Origin: Lineus longissimus | Lineage: Eukaryota > Nemertea > Pilidiophora > Heteronemertea > Lineidae | Length of the DNA stretch: 64,000 nt | Reading direction: 5' to 3' | Assembly (NCBI RefSeq): GCF_910592395.1 | Contig: NC_088321.1 | Coordinates: 12,584,001 to 12,648,000 of the forward strand | Part shown: positions 23,249 to 35,660 of the stretch, one piece after another | Layout: every line of letters begins with the position of its first letter | How positions within the stretch are numbered: position 1 is the first letter of the stretch | Notes under the pieces: model-generated | The model's input: only the letters and a program-made list of their open reading frames with translations | What the model was told of the DNA's origin: nothing | The model's database searches: none | Translations under genes and position numbers: made by a program

Positions 23249-25176
23249 AAAATCATTTCAGAAAAGCAAGGGATACAACGTTACAACTTTGTTCCATAGA
23301 GGAGGATTCGACTAATTGTGGTAAATTTTATTGGATTCTTCGTGAGAATAATTGAACACCAGGAGAATACTATGTTCATAGCAGCGTGCTTGTGCAATTT
23401 ACAGATCATAGTTACATGATAGCAATTTCGAGATTTCTATTTCGAGATTAAGAAATGACAAAAGACTTGGACAAAATCTATCGATCGCAACGAAGTTTAA
23501 CAAACACGCGCAGATATCAAGTTTACGCATCTTGGCGTTGTCCAAGACATTTATTGATATCATAGTTTTGGATATATATATATTGATGTATTTCCGTACT
23601 GACATGAACAGGGGTATATCCTGTGGGCCCTCAAATACACACACTAGTGCACAGTGCATAGACGCTGTACGAGATGTTCTATAAAGCAATTAGTGTATTG
23701 CTGACTTGCTAAGGAACTAGATGGCGAACCCTAACATTTACAAGAAATACCTCGCAAAAGCATTTGGATGAAGCAACACCCAAATTTATTCGCGGGGATG
23801 AATTTTATCTTAGGAAAAATCCTTGACCAGATTTCTGTGTAAATATAAATATGTCTTTGCAAAATCCGATCTCCACTTCGGTTTCAAATCCGAATCCTCC
23901 ACAACCACAGTGGACAGCGTTATACAATTAACATGATCGTATTTACCATAAAAAACATTTCCTATAGCAGACGATGTATGTTTCAAACTGACCGTCTCCT
24001 ATAAAGACCGTGTTCCAAATAACAACGTCCAAGATGCGCATAAACCAAATTTGGGGGTATACGCATTAACAATGAGGAAAGTGGGATAATTCTCTCACTT
24101 CTAGTAGGTAAAACTATGGTGAAGTTTATTTTTATCTAGTATATTAGCATGCCTTATCAAAGACCTAACTTTACTTTCAAAATTATCGGTTTTCCATCAA
24201 ATCATACATATTGGAAATCGATAGATTTCGAAACTCTTTATATTTTTGCTTCCAACTCAATCAATACGAACAATGGTTTCATTGATACGACCTTGCGTGA
24301 ATACAGTTAATGAGTTTTGAACTATTTCACTGCGTGTTTTATCCGTGTTCAAGAAAGCACTTTCTCTCGTGCACCATCGTTTGTTTTATATTCAGAGTAT
24401 GAGTAGAGCAGGCCAACATGTCGTAAAACAACGGCTCGTTTGCAAGTGTCACATCAACTTTGGTACTGGTCATGGCCACCTTAGCTCTTTCGTCGATACC
24501 GATTAACCGAGGCCGCAACTTCGACCGGCGGCCTTCTTACTGTTGTGACAGGGGAGTAGATCTTTAATTATGGAGGCACCTTCTTCTGCGCTGCTCCAAA
24601 ATAACGGGTTACCAGCCTTAGGCGAAATACTGGAAAGTGGCAGCGTCTTGGCCTTCGGAAAAAAGATGGGAACTACCTTCTTTGATCACGACTTGAATAA
24701 CCATCGATTCGATAATAAATGATCATTATATTCGTCAAACTTTTTGTTTGAAGAGGCAATTTCTCGCGGTGGTATGACGAATGTTCGTGCAAGAGGTATC
24801 AATGTGTTGCTAGCGATGTCCAGTTGTGTCTATCAAAATGATAAGTGAATATTAGCGTTGCAGCAGTGTACAATAATCACATACATGCCTAAATCAAAGG
24901 GGTAATGAAATTGCCACCTATAATATGTACAATGATGTACACAAATTGAAAGTGTATGTCGGGATTAAAGCTAATATATAACTTCGACACAATGCAAAAA
25001 TATAACTACACAATGTATCCGTTATACCCTTTGTGTAGTGTGTACAAGTGGAGTGTCAGCCTTGGTAGTCTGGCAGTAGTTGTCTGTGAGGTCGTTTATG
25101 GACGTTTTTCATTCTCAGGCTATTTTAACGATAAACATTACAGCACTAAATATTTGCTATCGTTTTGTTTTGAAGA

Positions 25177-25306
25177 ATGAAGTTTGTTCCTTTCCGACTA
25201 ACAGCTGTCCTCTTACGGCAAGTGTCTGCATGCCTTTTCAGCTGCAATCACTACCGGACTACCAGAAACATTGCCTATTTTACCCAAGGCAAGATTGTTG
25301 AAACAG
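25177..25306 (+). other. Alternative first exon d with donor (U4)
   Basis: The frame MKFVPFRLTAVLLRQVSACL... runs 43 codons and one base to ACAG|GTAAAG. The donor phase is 1, the same as the signal exon at 25723, so either exon could join the same downstream exons. The start resembles a signal peptide, though an arginine interrupts the hydrophobic core. U4 is the only copy with an obvious donor. Confidence 0.35.
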
Positions 25307-25722
25307 GTAAAGATGTTGACTAAATGTCATGTCCAGAAAACGCAATAGCGAGATCTTTTTATAAGCGTTGCGTGATAGGTTTTCTTTAAGAAAATTGTAA
25401 ATGCGCATTACAAAGAGCATTAATCAGACACCATATATTGCGACACCGTTGGGACATGCGCGTTCATTGGCAGACGGTCCTCGAAGTTCTGATCAAATTC
25501 GTAGGATTATTTCTCAGTCAAGATTGAAAAAAATCTTCAAGAATCGAGTAACGAATGTACATTGAAAATTGGAAGAATACAGCAGAGCTACAGCTATACT
25601 TGATAACTTTGTAACATTCATTCGAACTTTTGAACCAGGAAGAAATAAGCTCATTGTATTGGGATTGGTAGTGTATTGTTGGCCCACTCCGATCCAGTGT
25701 GAGTTAGGCTTTCAGTTCGACG

Positions 25723-28700
25723 ATGCGCCGCCTACTTACCGTTGTACATGTATTACTCCTTCAATCCATCGTCTGTAGAAGTACTGGAGACACATGTATC
25801 AACCACAGAGGTGAGTTGTTTGGAATTATTCAGGACCCCGTTAATGAAATCAATTCGGCTCAGTCATTCCAGGACGCACAAATTAGGCGATTACATCATT
25901 CTAAATCCTATATCGGATAGTACGATGAATTCAAATGCTTAAAACAATTATACTTTTGCCGTATTAACAAAGTGCGTTAGGGTTGCTTGCCTGTCTCGAA
26001 TCATTTCAGAGCTTGGAGCAAAGCGTTTGGCCAGCAGGTGCCCACTGCCAAATGATTGCGTCATTTGCCGGTGGTTGCCGTTCTAAAATTCGCATTGGAC
26101 ACATCGCCTCTTTCAAGAAAACTGATGGTACAGTTGTAGTTATAATTCATTGGAAAGCACAGCAATCAACTTTTCACATGCAACATATCATATTGCTTGA
26201 GTGGAGTTACTGAGCGCCTCAGGAAGGACCGACCTATGGGTGAAACACTCACATGCTGGGTATGCACTCGTTCACGAGCCACGACAGTCTTTAGCGCCCA
26301 AAAGGGCTTCCAGTCTATTAAAAAGTTCAACATGAGCATTCATATCCCACCCCTTTTATGGCTGCGAAAGGCATACTTGTTTAGGCTCTACCCAGTAGTA
26401 GAACTTGGGTATTGTCTGGCTTGGGATCTTATTGGTGAGTGGATCCAATACACACTATATATCTGAATGATACCAATGACAGCAGCAGAGATCGCAATTT
26501 AAAGATATTGGTGCTAATTTCTACGAAAGCCCAAAAGGCTCATCTGAAATTCGAAATCCGAAATTTGAGATGCAATATTAACCAATCAGAGGGAAACTTT
26601 CAACATTTCAAAACCAATTAGATGTCGTGAAACATTTTATTCGGTGAATGCAAAACGACCGCAATCGGCACTGCGTTTATATGCATCAAATTATTGTAAG
26701 AAGCTAGATCAGCTCGACTTGCTGATGTCAGGTGATTATTTTACATATACCGTGATGCATTCTTGACGCAATGATTAGTAGAAAATAGGTCAAATACTGT
26801 AGTTTCATGAAAATAACACCACTTCGGGATATTCAAGGCCAGGCCTCTTCTCTCGAGTCTATTCACCAGAGGTAACCAATGAGTGACTTCGCTGGCCCTT
26901 GTGATGGCTCAGCCGAGCTGTCACGGTTACGCTAAACCACTTATTACCACAGCCCTATTGATTCGAAGTGTTGTGGGCCTACTGGTCGATGAGTGCGCAT
27001 GTGGAATGACGTAAATGGTAAGGCCACTCGCCGACCGTTTATACAGGTTGTCTCATAAAACTGAAGCACCTTTTAGATTGACCCAAACCCCCCCAAAACA
27101 AAAAAGGTCCTTATTGAAACTCTGAAGAAAAATCTACAAATGCTTTATTAGTAAAGCAAAGTGATATTCAGGCAATGATAGTAGTCACGAAATTCCGAAG
27201 AAAAACGAGGAGCTCATCCTCTGTTTTTCTCCAACCCTCTTTTTTTATTTAGACTCCCTAGGCCTACGTGGGAGAAAACAGAATCGAAGTTTCTAGGATT
27301 TGTGGTTTTCTTGAGGAATTCTAGGGCCTCTTAGGCCTATAAATGAAGCCCCACTGAGGGTACCCACATTGCAGACAACCTGTGCGACAATGGATGCTGT
27401 AGAGCTGCTGAGAAAACGACGCCGGCGCTGCACCGTGACAGAAAAACTTGCCTACCTGAGAGACCAGAAGGAGGCACTGGTGAACGGTACGGTGCGCAGT
27501 ATGAGAGAGTTCGCCGCCCACTATAACATCCCCTGGGAGACGTTTAGAAGGTGGAATCTCGAGGACCTCGAGCAGAAGCAAGAAGAAGGGCATGGCCGGA
27601 AGAAGACGGTGATGGAGCCCCGTGATCCGTTATGGCCACAGGTTGAGGACCAGCTTTACCAATGGCTGCAGCAGATGAGAGAGCATCGCCTCGCAGTCTC
27701 CGTTCTCGACATTCAAGATAAGGCGTTGGTAGTGTGGCAAAGCTAGTGGAATGAGTTAGCCCAAGATGTCAGAGAAGGGATTCAGCATTGTCGCCCTCAG
27801 CTATGGGATTTCAACGCATCCATAGGCTGGGTGGAGTGCTTGATGAAGAGACGCCACGTGACCCTACGGAAGGTGACCAAGAATACAACAACCGTCCTGC
27901 TAATGCTGCTGCAAGGATCCAGACCTTCCGAGATGCGGTTACTGGGAGCATTGATCGTCTTGATATACAGATGCGGTTCTTCTTTAACATGGACCAAACC
28001 TTTGTCCTGTTTGATATGAGAACCATGTACACGGCCAACACCACGGGGGAGAAGGCCATAGACGTCTGATCATCCAGGTCCAATACTAAGTTGGGATGCA
28101 CCGTCACCCTCTGCATCGCAGCCTCTGGAGCAAAGTTGCCGGCGCACATCACCTTCCCCAGAAGAGGTTTCGTCCGGGTGTTTGCAGCCCTCCAAGACAA
28201 CCCACCAGCAGATGTAAAGATTACCCTATCGGAAACTGTTTGGATGAGGGAGGAAACGGCGCACAAGTGGTTAGATGAAGTCCTATCACCCTACATCACC
28301 GACAACGAGACCGACCAGTTCCTGTTAATCGTCGATCATTATCAGGTCCACCGGACAGAGAACTTCCGGACGAGAGTCCGCGACATGAGAGGCAGCCTGG
28401 ATTACGTACCTGCTGGTTGCACATCCCTCGTACAACCGTTAGACGTTGCAGTCATGAAGTCCTTCAAATGTCACGTACGGCGACAATGGAAATCGAGGAA
28501 GAAGGACCACACGGACGAAAGAGGAGACTGCCCTCACATCGGCCTGAGAGAGACGTGACCAACATCATCAGAGATGCCTGGGATAATGTTGATGAGGACG
28601 TTATCGTCAACTGATTTGAAGCATCGTTTCAACCAAGGCCAATCGAAGCTGGACCACATGCTATCTTGGAGGAAGAAGAGGAGACTGCCGTGGATGGACC

Positions 28701-31700
28701 AGAGTTCGTGAATGTAGTCGAGGAGGACATTGTGATGGACTTGAATTGACTGTGGGTGTTGTGAATGATTGTGGGTACGATTCTGAAAGCTGGACAATCT
28801 AATAATGTGTATCTTTAGCTTTGAAAAAAAATTGAATCGGGATTTGCATCGTTCTTTTTTATTCCTTCACTGATCACTACGGACAAGACTGTACATTTAG
28901 AGGGATGTTCGGTTTTGTCTCCAGATATGTGATGGACAACTTATCATTCTTACCAATTTCGCACTGCAAAGTATCTTTGAAAGCCCGAAGCTGGTAAGGG
29001 ATGATAAGACCCGAAGACATGCTCCATTACCTCCCTGAGCAGTGCCTCACTTTGAAAGGGCAGGTCAGTCCCTAAAACCAGCAGAAGCCAATATGTCAGT
29101 TGGACTTTTTTCATGGACACCCTGTACACTATCAGCTATTAGCACTGGGACACCCTTTACACTACCAATGACGATTAGTTGAAAATGTTCTGGGACACTC
29201 AGTACAATGGCCGAAGACCCGATCCCATTATCCCATTCATAGGAGACCTACGAATCGGTTTCAACAACCCAAACAATAAGGATTGGACTCAAAACTGAAG
29301 CATATTGGATATGAGGCCTGGACAACCCTCTCTGGAATCCCAGCCAATGATCGGCCTTCTCAACAGCTCTGTTCGCCACCCTATGAGTTAGGGGCGGCGA
29401 AACCATATGTTAATGAAGTGGTGTTATTTTCATGAAACTACAGTATACTGCATTCTTTCAAAATGATATTCTTGCTAGTCTGACTAGCTCAAAGAATCGT
29501 GCCCATGTCGGGTTATGGCTGCAATTGAATAAAAAAGCTTGACTTAATTGAACCACCAGTTGTCTCTAAATTCACTTTGAAATTTCTCCATTGTCATAAC
29601 TCAATGTTACACTTGATCTAATTTGCTAAAAGTTTCCAAGCGATTAGGGATTTGGAATTTCGGGTTTCAGATTCGAGAATTTCGGACTTCGGATTTCGAA
29701 TTTCAGATGGGCCTCTGAGCTTTCGTAAATTTTAGTAAATCAAGTTAAAGTAATAAAATTGACCAAGGCGATTTAAATGGAACAATGTTGTGTTCCTTTT
29801 CAGACACCAGTGTGTTCTTTCTTAATGGAACTGACAGGAATATAAGGTAACTGCGTCTGTGGATTCTACATTATTCATCAACTTTGGAAGCAAAACCACT
29901 GCATCTTTGTTCCCTTTTATTCCCGCATCCAATATTGTAACACTGCTCAAGAGGGGAGCTAGCTTCCAGTCTACCGCAATACGATGCTACACAGCAATAG
30001 AAGACCTACAGTTTGCTTCTTTTTATCGCCATTTCCGTCTGCAGTTCCAAGCCATCAGAATCAGTCGGGTATCAATCGGTTGCTCCACTCTGCTTGAGGC
30101 TTTTTATGTTTATACATTGGCTGTGGCTCCGTGTACAGACTTTGTCATTTATGGCATCGCAATTTCTCCATAGAAGTTAACGACTGTGTCTTTAAATGCA
30201 AAACTTTTCAAGACATTTTAACTCTACGATTTCAAAATCCCCCAGTGTGAAATACGGTGCAAATTACGCCAAGTCAACTTATTTTGGTGAGGTTCTCTCA
30301 TTTAATGGATGTGATCATGATGTTAAGCTGAACATTGATCTTCAGAAAAACGATGTCGTTTCGTTTGCTCTCTACTTTCGGGAGCGTCACCATAACAGAC
30401 GATATAAATCAATAATTTGGATTTCTGGAAGACGCTTTGACGTTTACGTCAATAGCTATCATGGTATACATGTAATGTGTATTAACCGACATAAGAATTG
30501 GGCGCGAAGAACTAACACTGCCAAGGCAATCAAGGCGCGTGTTTGGTATTTTCTTGTTGTTACGGTAGACATAGTAAGAAATGTCCATACGATTTACCTC
30601 GACGGAGTAAAACTGAATGCTAGGACGCAACTAAAATCTTTCGAATTCAGATCAGGTCGCTGTCATTTTCTTGGTCGTCGTTTACCCATCCGAGGAGGAC
30701 GCTGCACTTCACATTATTTTATCGGTGCTATGTCCAACCTGAGGATTTTTCCATGTCTGTTGAATCAATGGGAGGTTCTAAGTATTTATGAGAGCGGTAA
30801 GTTAGAAGCTTTTCCAACCATGAATAATCCATGGAAAAGGCTTAAGTCCAAAGAGTCGTCAACGTCTTCGGCGCTGGAGCTCAAAAACATTTGTACAAAA
30901 CAAATTAAGTCAGTTAAAGTCCGTGATATTAACTTTAGCTCGGCGTAAATATGGTTAAGATCGCTAAGCTTAACTGAAGCAGATTAAGAGTGAGTGCCTT
31001 CGTTTTCACCTATTTGAACTATCACACCCGGATTCTGTTTTCATTGATCAGTTGTCTAAGACATGTTTAACCAACTATAACGTGGCGTCAACTCCTCCAA
31101 CACGTTTAATGCAAACGTAAAGTGAACGTGTTGGTGACTTCTGTTGGAAAACCACAGGCATGCCAGGCCCTAATAGATCATTTCGAAACCCAACAGTAAT
31201 GTTAGTGTTCAGCTTTGTCCTTTAGTCCTCAGCATTGTAAATACAAGTATAGGATACCTTGGACAAGACATATTTTGTTACTGGATATTTCCCATCCATT
31301 CTTGGCACAACGCACAACACTAACCAGTATATAGAATTCACACTGATACAAGAATAAAGATTTTCTGGCCGAAAATGACAAAAATCAATTGATTCCGCCA
31401 ATGTAGACAAATGCATACTTACGAAATATAATTCGTTACCATGCTAACAACTTATGAACGTTGAAACTGATCCCAGCCTGAAACTGCGGCAATAAAGACC
31501 TTGAACATGGCAGCACGTTCTCAGTTCCGTGTGGCACAGCTTTGTGATACAGTCATTCAGTCACAGCCAATCAGATTGTGGGTATTTTTACATATCACTC
31601 GCCGAATCCTCATTTCCCATTGTCATTACAGTTAAATATGAGAGTAAGTATGGCACGCATTCTCAAAAACTATTTTAAAGGGATTTTATCCAAACATTCT

Positions 31701-32134
31701 GACTGCAAATGTTGTCTCTTTAAAACAGACTAGTTTAAGACCTACAGTTTTAGTTTGAGGTACTTCAGAGATATAAAAGTTGTTCCTTGCTGTCGAGTAT
31801 GTCGGTATTGACGTCTCCTCACACACCACTCGGGTGGAGTGGTCAGTATGTCAGTTTGACATTTTGACATTCATTTTACCTCGATCTACCCTCCCGTTGT
31901 TTGTAATAAAAAAAATTAACTTTAAACCCTTGTCGTATAGAAAACCGACTGATGTTCATAAAGGAAGACGGCGACTCTGACACCATTGACGAAATATCTT
32001 ATAACAGAGGACCTGTCCGTTCAAAGATCCAATGCAGCTTGTACTGTTATGACAAGAACACACGCAATGAGACCTGTAAAGCCTTTAGCTTTAATATCAA
32101 CACAAACTTTTGTGAAATTTTACATATTATGTAA
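25723..32134 (+). CDS. Secreted LamG-PAN protein, array copy 4 (spliced)
   Basis: Exons are 25723-25810 (signal MRRLLTVVHVLLLQSIVCRS), 29804-29846 (TSVFFLNGTDRN), 30246-30796 (LamG) and 31941-32134 (PAN, TAA), giving 291 residues. All junction phases fit and no stop interrupts. The pogo-like element lies wholly in the long intron, so splicing need only skip it. Compared with copy 2, LamG differs at 12 codons by amino acid and at about one by a silent change. PAN has FCEI where copies 1-3 have CCEI, losing one cysteine. It is predicted to be secreted, with no transmembrane stretch. Confidence 0.7.
26010..26086 (+). other. Exon f candidate: alternative short 3' end (U4)
   Basis: Identical in plan to the U2 copy: ATTTCAG acceptor, phase-1 frame LGAKRLASRCPLPNDC and TAA. 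It sits about 700 bp before the pogo-like insertion. If that insertion hampers splicing over the long intron, this short form would be favoured; that is inference. Confidence 0.33.
26797..29443. mobile_element. Pogo/Tigger-like DNA transposon, 2647 bp
   Basis: The ends are a perfect 29-bp inverted repeat beginning CTGTAGTTTCATGAAAATAA. A TA duplication flanks it (26795-26796 and 29444-29445), and the empty site is seen in U2 (CAAATATATTGC). It encodes a CENP-B/DDE_1-type transposase that is now broken. TA targeting and the protein type place it in the Tc1/mariner-pogo group. Base composition is more GC-rich than the host array. Confidence 0.9.
27390..28749 (+). pseudogene. Pogo-like transposase, disrupted
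   Basis: It starts at MDAVELLRKRRRR. An N-terminal helix-turn-helix (FAAHYNIPWETFRRW) is followed by a CENP-B-type DNA-binding part (FNASIGWVECLMKRRHVTLR) and a DDE_1 catalytic region. The three acidic residues are visible in FNMDQT, LIVDHYQVH and QPLDVAV. Breaks: TAG at 27744-27746, a frame change around 27870-27895, TGA at 28067-28069, another frame change around 28500-28560 and TGA near 28612. The DNA-cutting enzyme cannot be made from this copy. A reverse-strand open frame here (27811-28266) is only a shadow. Confidence 0.85.
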
Positions 32135-33140
32135 AAAATAATTTCAGAAAAGCAAGGGATACAACGTTACAACTTTGTTCCATAGAGGAGGATTCGACCT
32201 ATTGTGTTCAATTTCATTGGATTCTTCGTGAGAAATATTGAACATCAGGATAATATTATGTTGATAGCAGCCTGCTTGTGCAATTTACAGATCATAGTTA
32301 CATGGTAGCTATTTCGAGATTTCTATTTCGAGATTAAGAAATGACAAAAGACTTGGACAAAATTTATCGATTGCAACGAAGTTTAACAAACACGTGCAGA
32401 TATCAAGTTAAAGCATTTTGGCGTTGTCCAAGTCATTTATTGATATTATAGGTTTGTATCTATTAACCTGTGTGTATTTCCGTATTGACATATGAACATG
32501 GGTATGTCCAGTGGGCCCTCAAATACACACACTCGTGCACAGTGCAAAATGTTGTACGAGATGTTCTATAAACCAATTAGTGTATTGCTGACTTGCTAGG
32601 GAACAAAATGGCGAACCCTAACATATACAAAAAGAACTTCGCAAAATCATTTGGATGAAGCAACACCCGAGTTTATTCGGAAGGATGACCTGATTTCTGT
32701 GTAAATATAAATATGTCTTTGCAAAATCTGATCTCCAGTTCGGTTGTAATTCCAAATCCCCCACAACCACAGTGGACAGCGGTACACCATTAACATGACC
32801 GTTATTACCATAAACAACATTTCCTGTGGTTTATGTTATGTTGAGGCCTGTTAGATTGATTATGGGCGGAACCCATGCTTAGTAGTGCATGGCCAAACAG
32901 TTAGCACAGCATTACTGGGCTCACATGGCTTAAAGGAGACAATACAGTATATTCACGCAAATTAACAGGCGACTAGAACGGAAATCGACAAAAATTGAAC
33001 CATAACTACCATTCAAATCACAGATTGGTTGTCAGTTTTTAGAGTGCAACTTGATCATCTAGTTGACAATTTAGGTAGAAATAACATTATTTTCCGAAGA
33101 AAAAACCGTTCAATCGGATTTTCTATTTTTGTTGTGTAGC

Positions 33141-33320
33141 AAGTCGAATGTCGCTCTGAGCTTGGCAGGTTAAGACGGACTGTGTGTTCCTTTCACTATT
33201 GTCTGCCTTTTGTGAAGTCTGACGACATCAATTTCTTCTATAATCTCCTGGTGTCACCTGGGCTCATCTTATGTGTGACATGCTACTGGTTTTGCTAGAA
33301 CAGGCCACAGATATGATGAT
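33141..33320. mobile_element. MITE copy missing its left end
   Basis: Matches 16588-16768 (GTCGAATGTCGCTCTGAGCT onward) and ends with the right inverted repeat. The left end is lost at a junction where about 550 bp present in U2 is also absent, so one deletion probably removed both. Confidence 0.5.
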
Positions 33321-33747
33321 GTGTATGAAAACAAATTCTTTTTCAGGAATGCATGCTTTACTTCTAATCGCAGAAGGATAGTTCCATTTGACTTACTTTA
33401 AGACATAATACACATCAAAGAGAATGTTTTTCAACGCTTTACAGGCAACGTCAAGCCAATCACAAAGCAATGTATCAAATTAGAATAAACAGCTTAAACC
33501 TGATTAAGGGCCTGTAAAATAAAATACTTAACAAGCCTATCGGCGTCTGATTCACAATGTGGTTTGTGAGGAGTGTCATAGTCGTCAACAGTGTAGCTTA
33601 CGTATTTCGAAGACCAGTGGAATTGGCGGCGTCAAATTATTAGTGAAATTTATAATTTACAAATTACAAATCGTTTATTGAAACCGTGTAAAAAGTTACA
33701 TTTTACATAAGATGAAAGTACAATGACCATAAGCATGATGAACTAAA

Positions 33748-34370
33748 TAACTGGTGTGACATTGTTGTGGATTCGGTGGTGTGCAGCTGGAGGAGTGGAC
33801 AATGTCACAACCAGGGTTCCTACATTATATACAGTGGAACCTCCGTTAGTAGACACCTCTCTATTAAAGACAACCTTTCCAATAAGGACACTAGTTTTGG
33901 TTCCAAATTGGTTGTTTCCATTCAATTTTGACTTCTCTAATCAGTCTTTGGGTGTTCCGAATGCTTGACACATTTCGAACATGTTTTGGTTGGAAACAAC
34001 CCTACAGTCTTACACTTATGGCTGAATGAATGACAGTGCATTTTCGTGAAAGCTCGGTGACGAAATGCTGCGACACTATTCGTCACCAACATGTTTGATG
34101 GGTGGTGCCATCTGCACAAAGGACGATGAATTAAATAACTGATGTGACATTGTCGCTGCATTTGCAGGTGTCCACATCGAGGAGTAGATGATGTCACTAC
34201 ATGTACCAGGGTTTGTACTTTCATATACAGTGGACCTACTTTTTGTGGACACCTTTCTATTGAGGACAACCTCTTTAATAAGGACAGTAGTTTTTGGTTC
34301 CAAATTGGTTGTTTCCATTCAACTCGACTTCTCAGTTTAGGACACCTCTCTGTAAAAACAGCACTTTTCA
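33748..34370. repeat. Two tandem copies of a pogo-like MITE end
   Basis: Segments near 33756-33950 and 34138-34335 share TACAGTGGAACCT-type ends followed by CTCTATTAA...GACA and GGTTCCAAATTGGTTGTTTC. A third related copy lies at 46655-46762 and ends AGAGAGGTTCTACTGTA. This pattern is typical of short elements carrying pogo-type termini. The reverse-strand open frames here come from the repeat. Confidence 0.5.
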
Positions 34371-35209
34371 GTCCCTGGGGCATTTCTGGAAATTTCATGC
34401 TATGGAGCAATTGGTTCAGCTAAGTGACAAGAACAGTACTATAAGACGGTTTTAAAAAGTTGAAAATTATTTATTTAAATGACATATGAATGGTTCAGCA
34501 GTAATTGGCAGTGTGCATTATGTAATGAAATATGATTTACATAATATAACATTTTTGTGACAAATAGTACAGATGATGGATAAATCGATACAGTGGATAG
34601 CTGTTAGAATATGCAATACATGCAAAAGCATTTGTTTTTATTGAGATTTTGCGAGAACCAAGTGGTATTTTGACAAGATAATAGAAAGCCAATAACACTA
34701 CAAGAACATGACTTCAATACATTGACATTGTAGTACTTGGTATACTAAAAATATTCAAAGATGGGTATCTTGAGTTAAAGTACAAGATGTATGAATGAAG
34801 GAGGCACTCTGGTAAGAAATGGTGTCGCTAATGAAAGATTAGAACAGTCCGTCTCAACCTGCCAAGCTCAGAGCGACATGCGCCTGGTTTTGCTGTGACG
34901 GGTCACATATACAAAGTTTACATAAAACAAGATTTGTATGTTTATTTAGGAGGAGTACAAAAGTTGTATATAAAATGCCGACTTCATTATGATTTATAGG
35001 ACACAAAATTTGACATGACAGCATTTTATAAAATATGAATAATCTATAATGAGAATAGTTTTGTAGCACCAATGATTTGAAAATACTGAATTTATTTATT
35101 GCATGAATAGAACACAAAAAACAGGATGATTACATGATTGTCACATGCGTGAAATATATTGTCATGGATGGGCATTGGGAACAAAAAGAATTGCGGTTAT
35201 CAGCTGCAT

Positions 35210-35660
35210 TGGTAGCGATTGCTTTAGCTGATTTTCAGAAACTGACAGGAATGAGAATGTTGATATAGTGTTGAAAAAATATTTTTATAACATACATTGC
35301 ATTCAAATAACACTAAGAAGTAGACGAGTACTAATTTCGCACACTTGAAAATATTTGGACATTGACTGTCACAGGTAGTGGTAGTAGAGTAATTACATGC
35401 CATCAGCAGCACTAATTCAGACAGTTTTCGCTGTGCTTCAGTAACTGACTGGAATGACTAAGTTTGATTGTGCTGAAATGATACATAATAACGTACATTG
35501 CATAAACAAAATGATTACAAGATTTGTACTGTCTTGAAATATATGGACAGGGACAGTCACTGGAAGTTTGACATGCCATCAGTTGCACTGCTCCCGACAG
35601 TTTTCACTGTGCTTCAGTAACTGACTGGAATGACTAAGTTTGATTGTTCTGTATTTGCCT
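35210..35660. repeat. Degenerate tandem repeat, about 190-bp period
   Basis: Three diverged units share CTTCAGTAACTGACTGGAAT and GACTAAGTTTGATTGT (clear at 35434 and 35613, weaker at 35235). No coding potential seen. Confidence 0.5.

Larger units (their letters stand above)
16876..23960 (+). repeat. Array unit U3 (type Y)
   Basis: The 5' half matches U5 more than U2 or U4 (signal exon spelling MRNVLTLIFLLQ, upstream block, exon d start MKSVFLRL). The LamG exon is nearest to U1 (ETWVQVTLSEKAV). The unit carries a 953-bp transposon between exon d and the signal exon. Confidence 0.82.
24205..33140 (+). repeat. Array unit U4 (type X), enlarged by insertion
   Basis: Almost the same as U2 across its exons and introns, but its first part starts abruptly after unique DNA at 23990-24200. 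A 2647-bp pogo-like element is inserted at a TA between exon f and the 43-nt exon. The 3' spacer matches U2 to about 33134 and then lacks about 550 bp that U2 has. Confidence 0.85.

Noticed and set aside
27811-28266. 151-codon frame opposite the transposase
   Set aside because: Antisense shadow of the DDE region.
33937-34410. 157-codon open frame on the minus strand
   Set aside because: It translates the pogo-type MITE repeat; such frames recur wherever that repeat lies.
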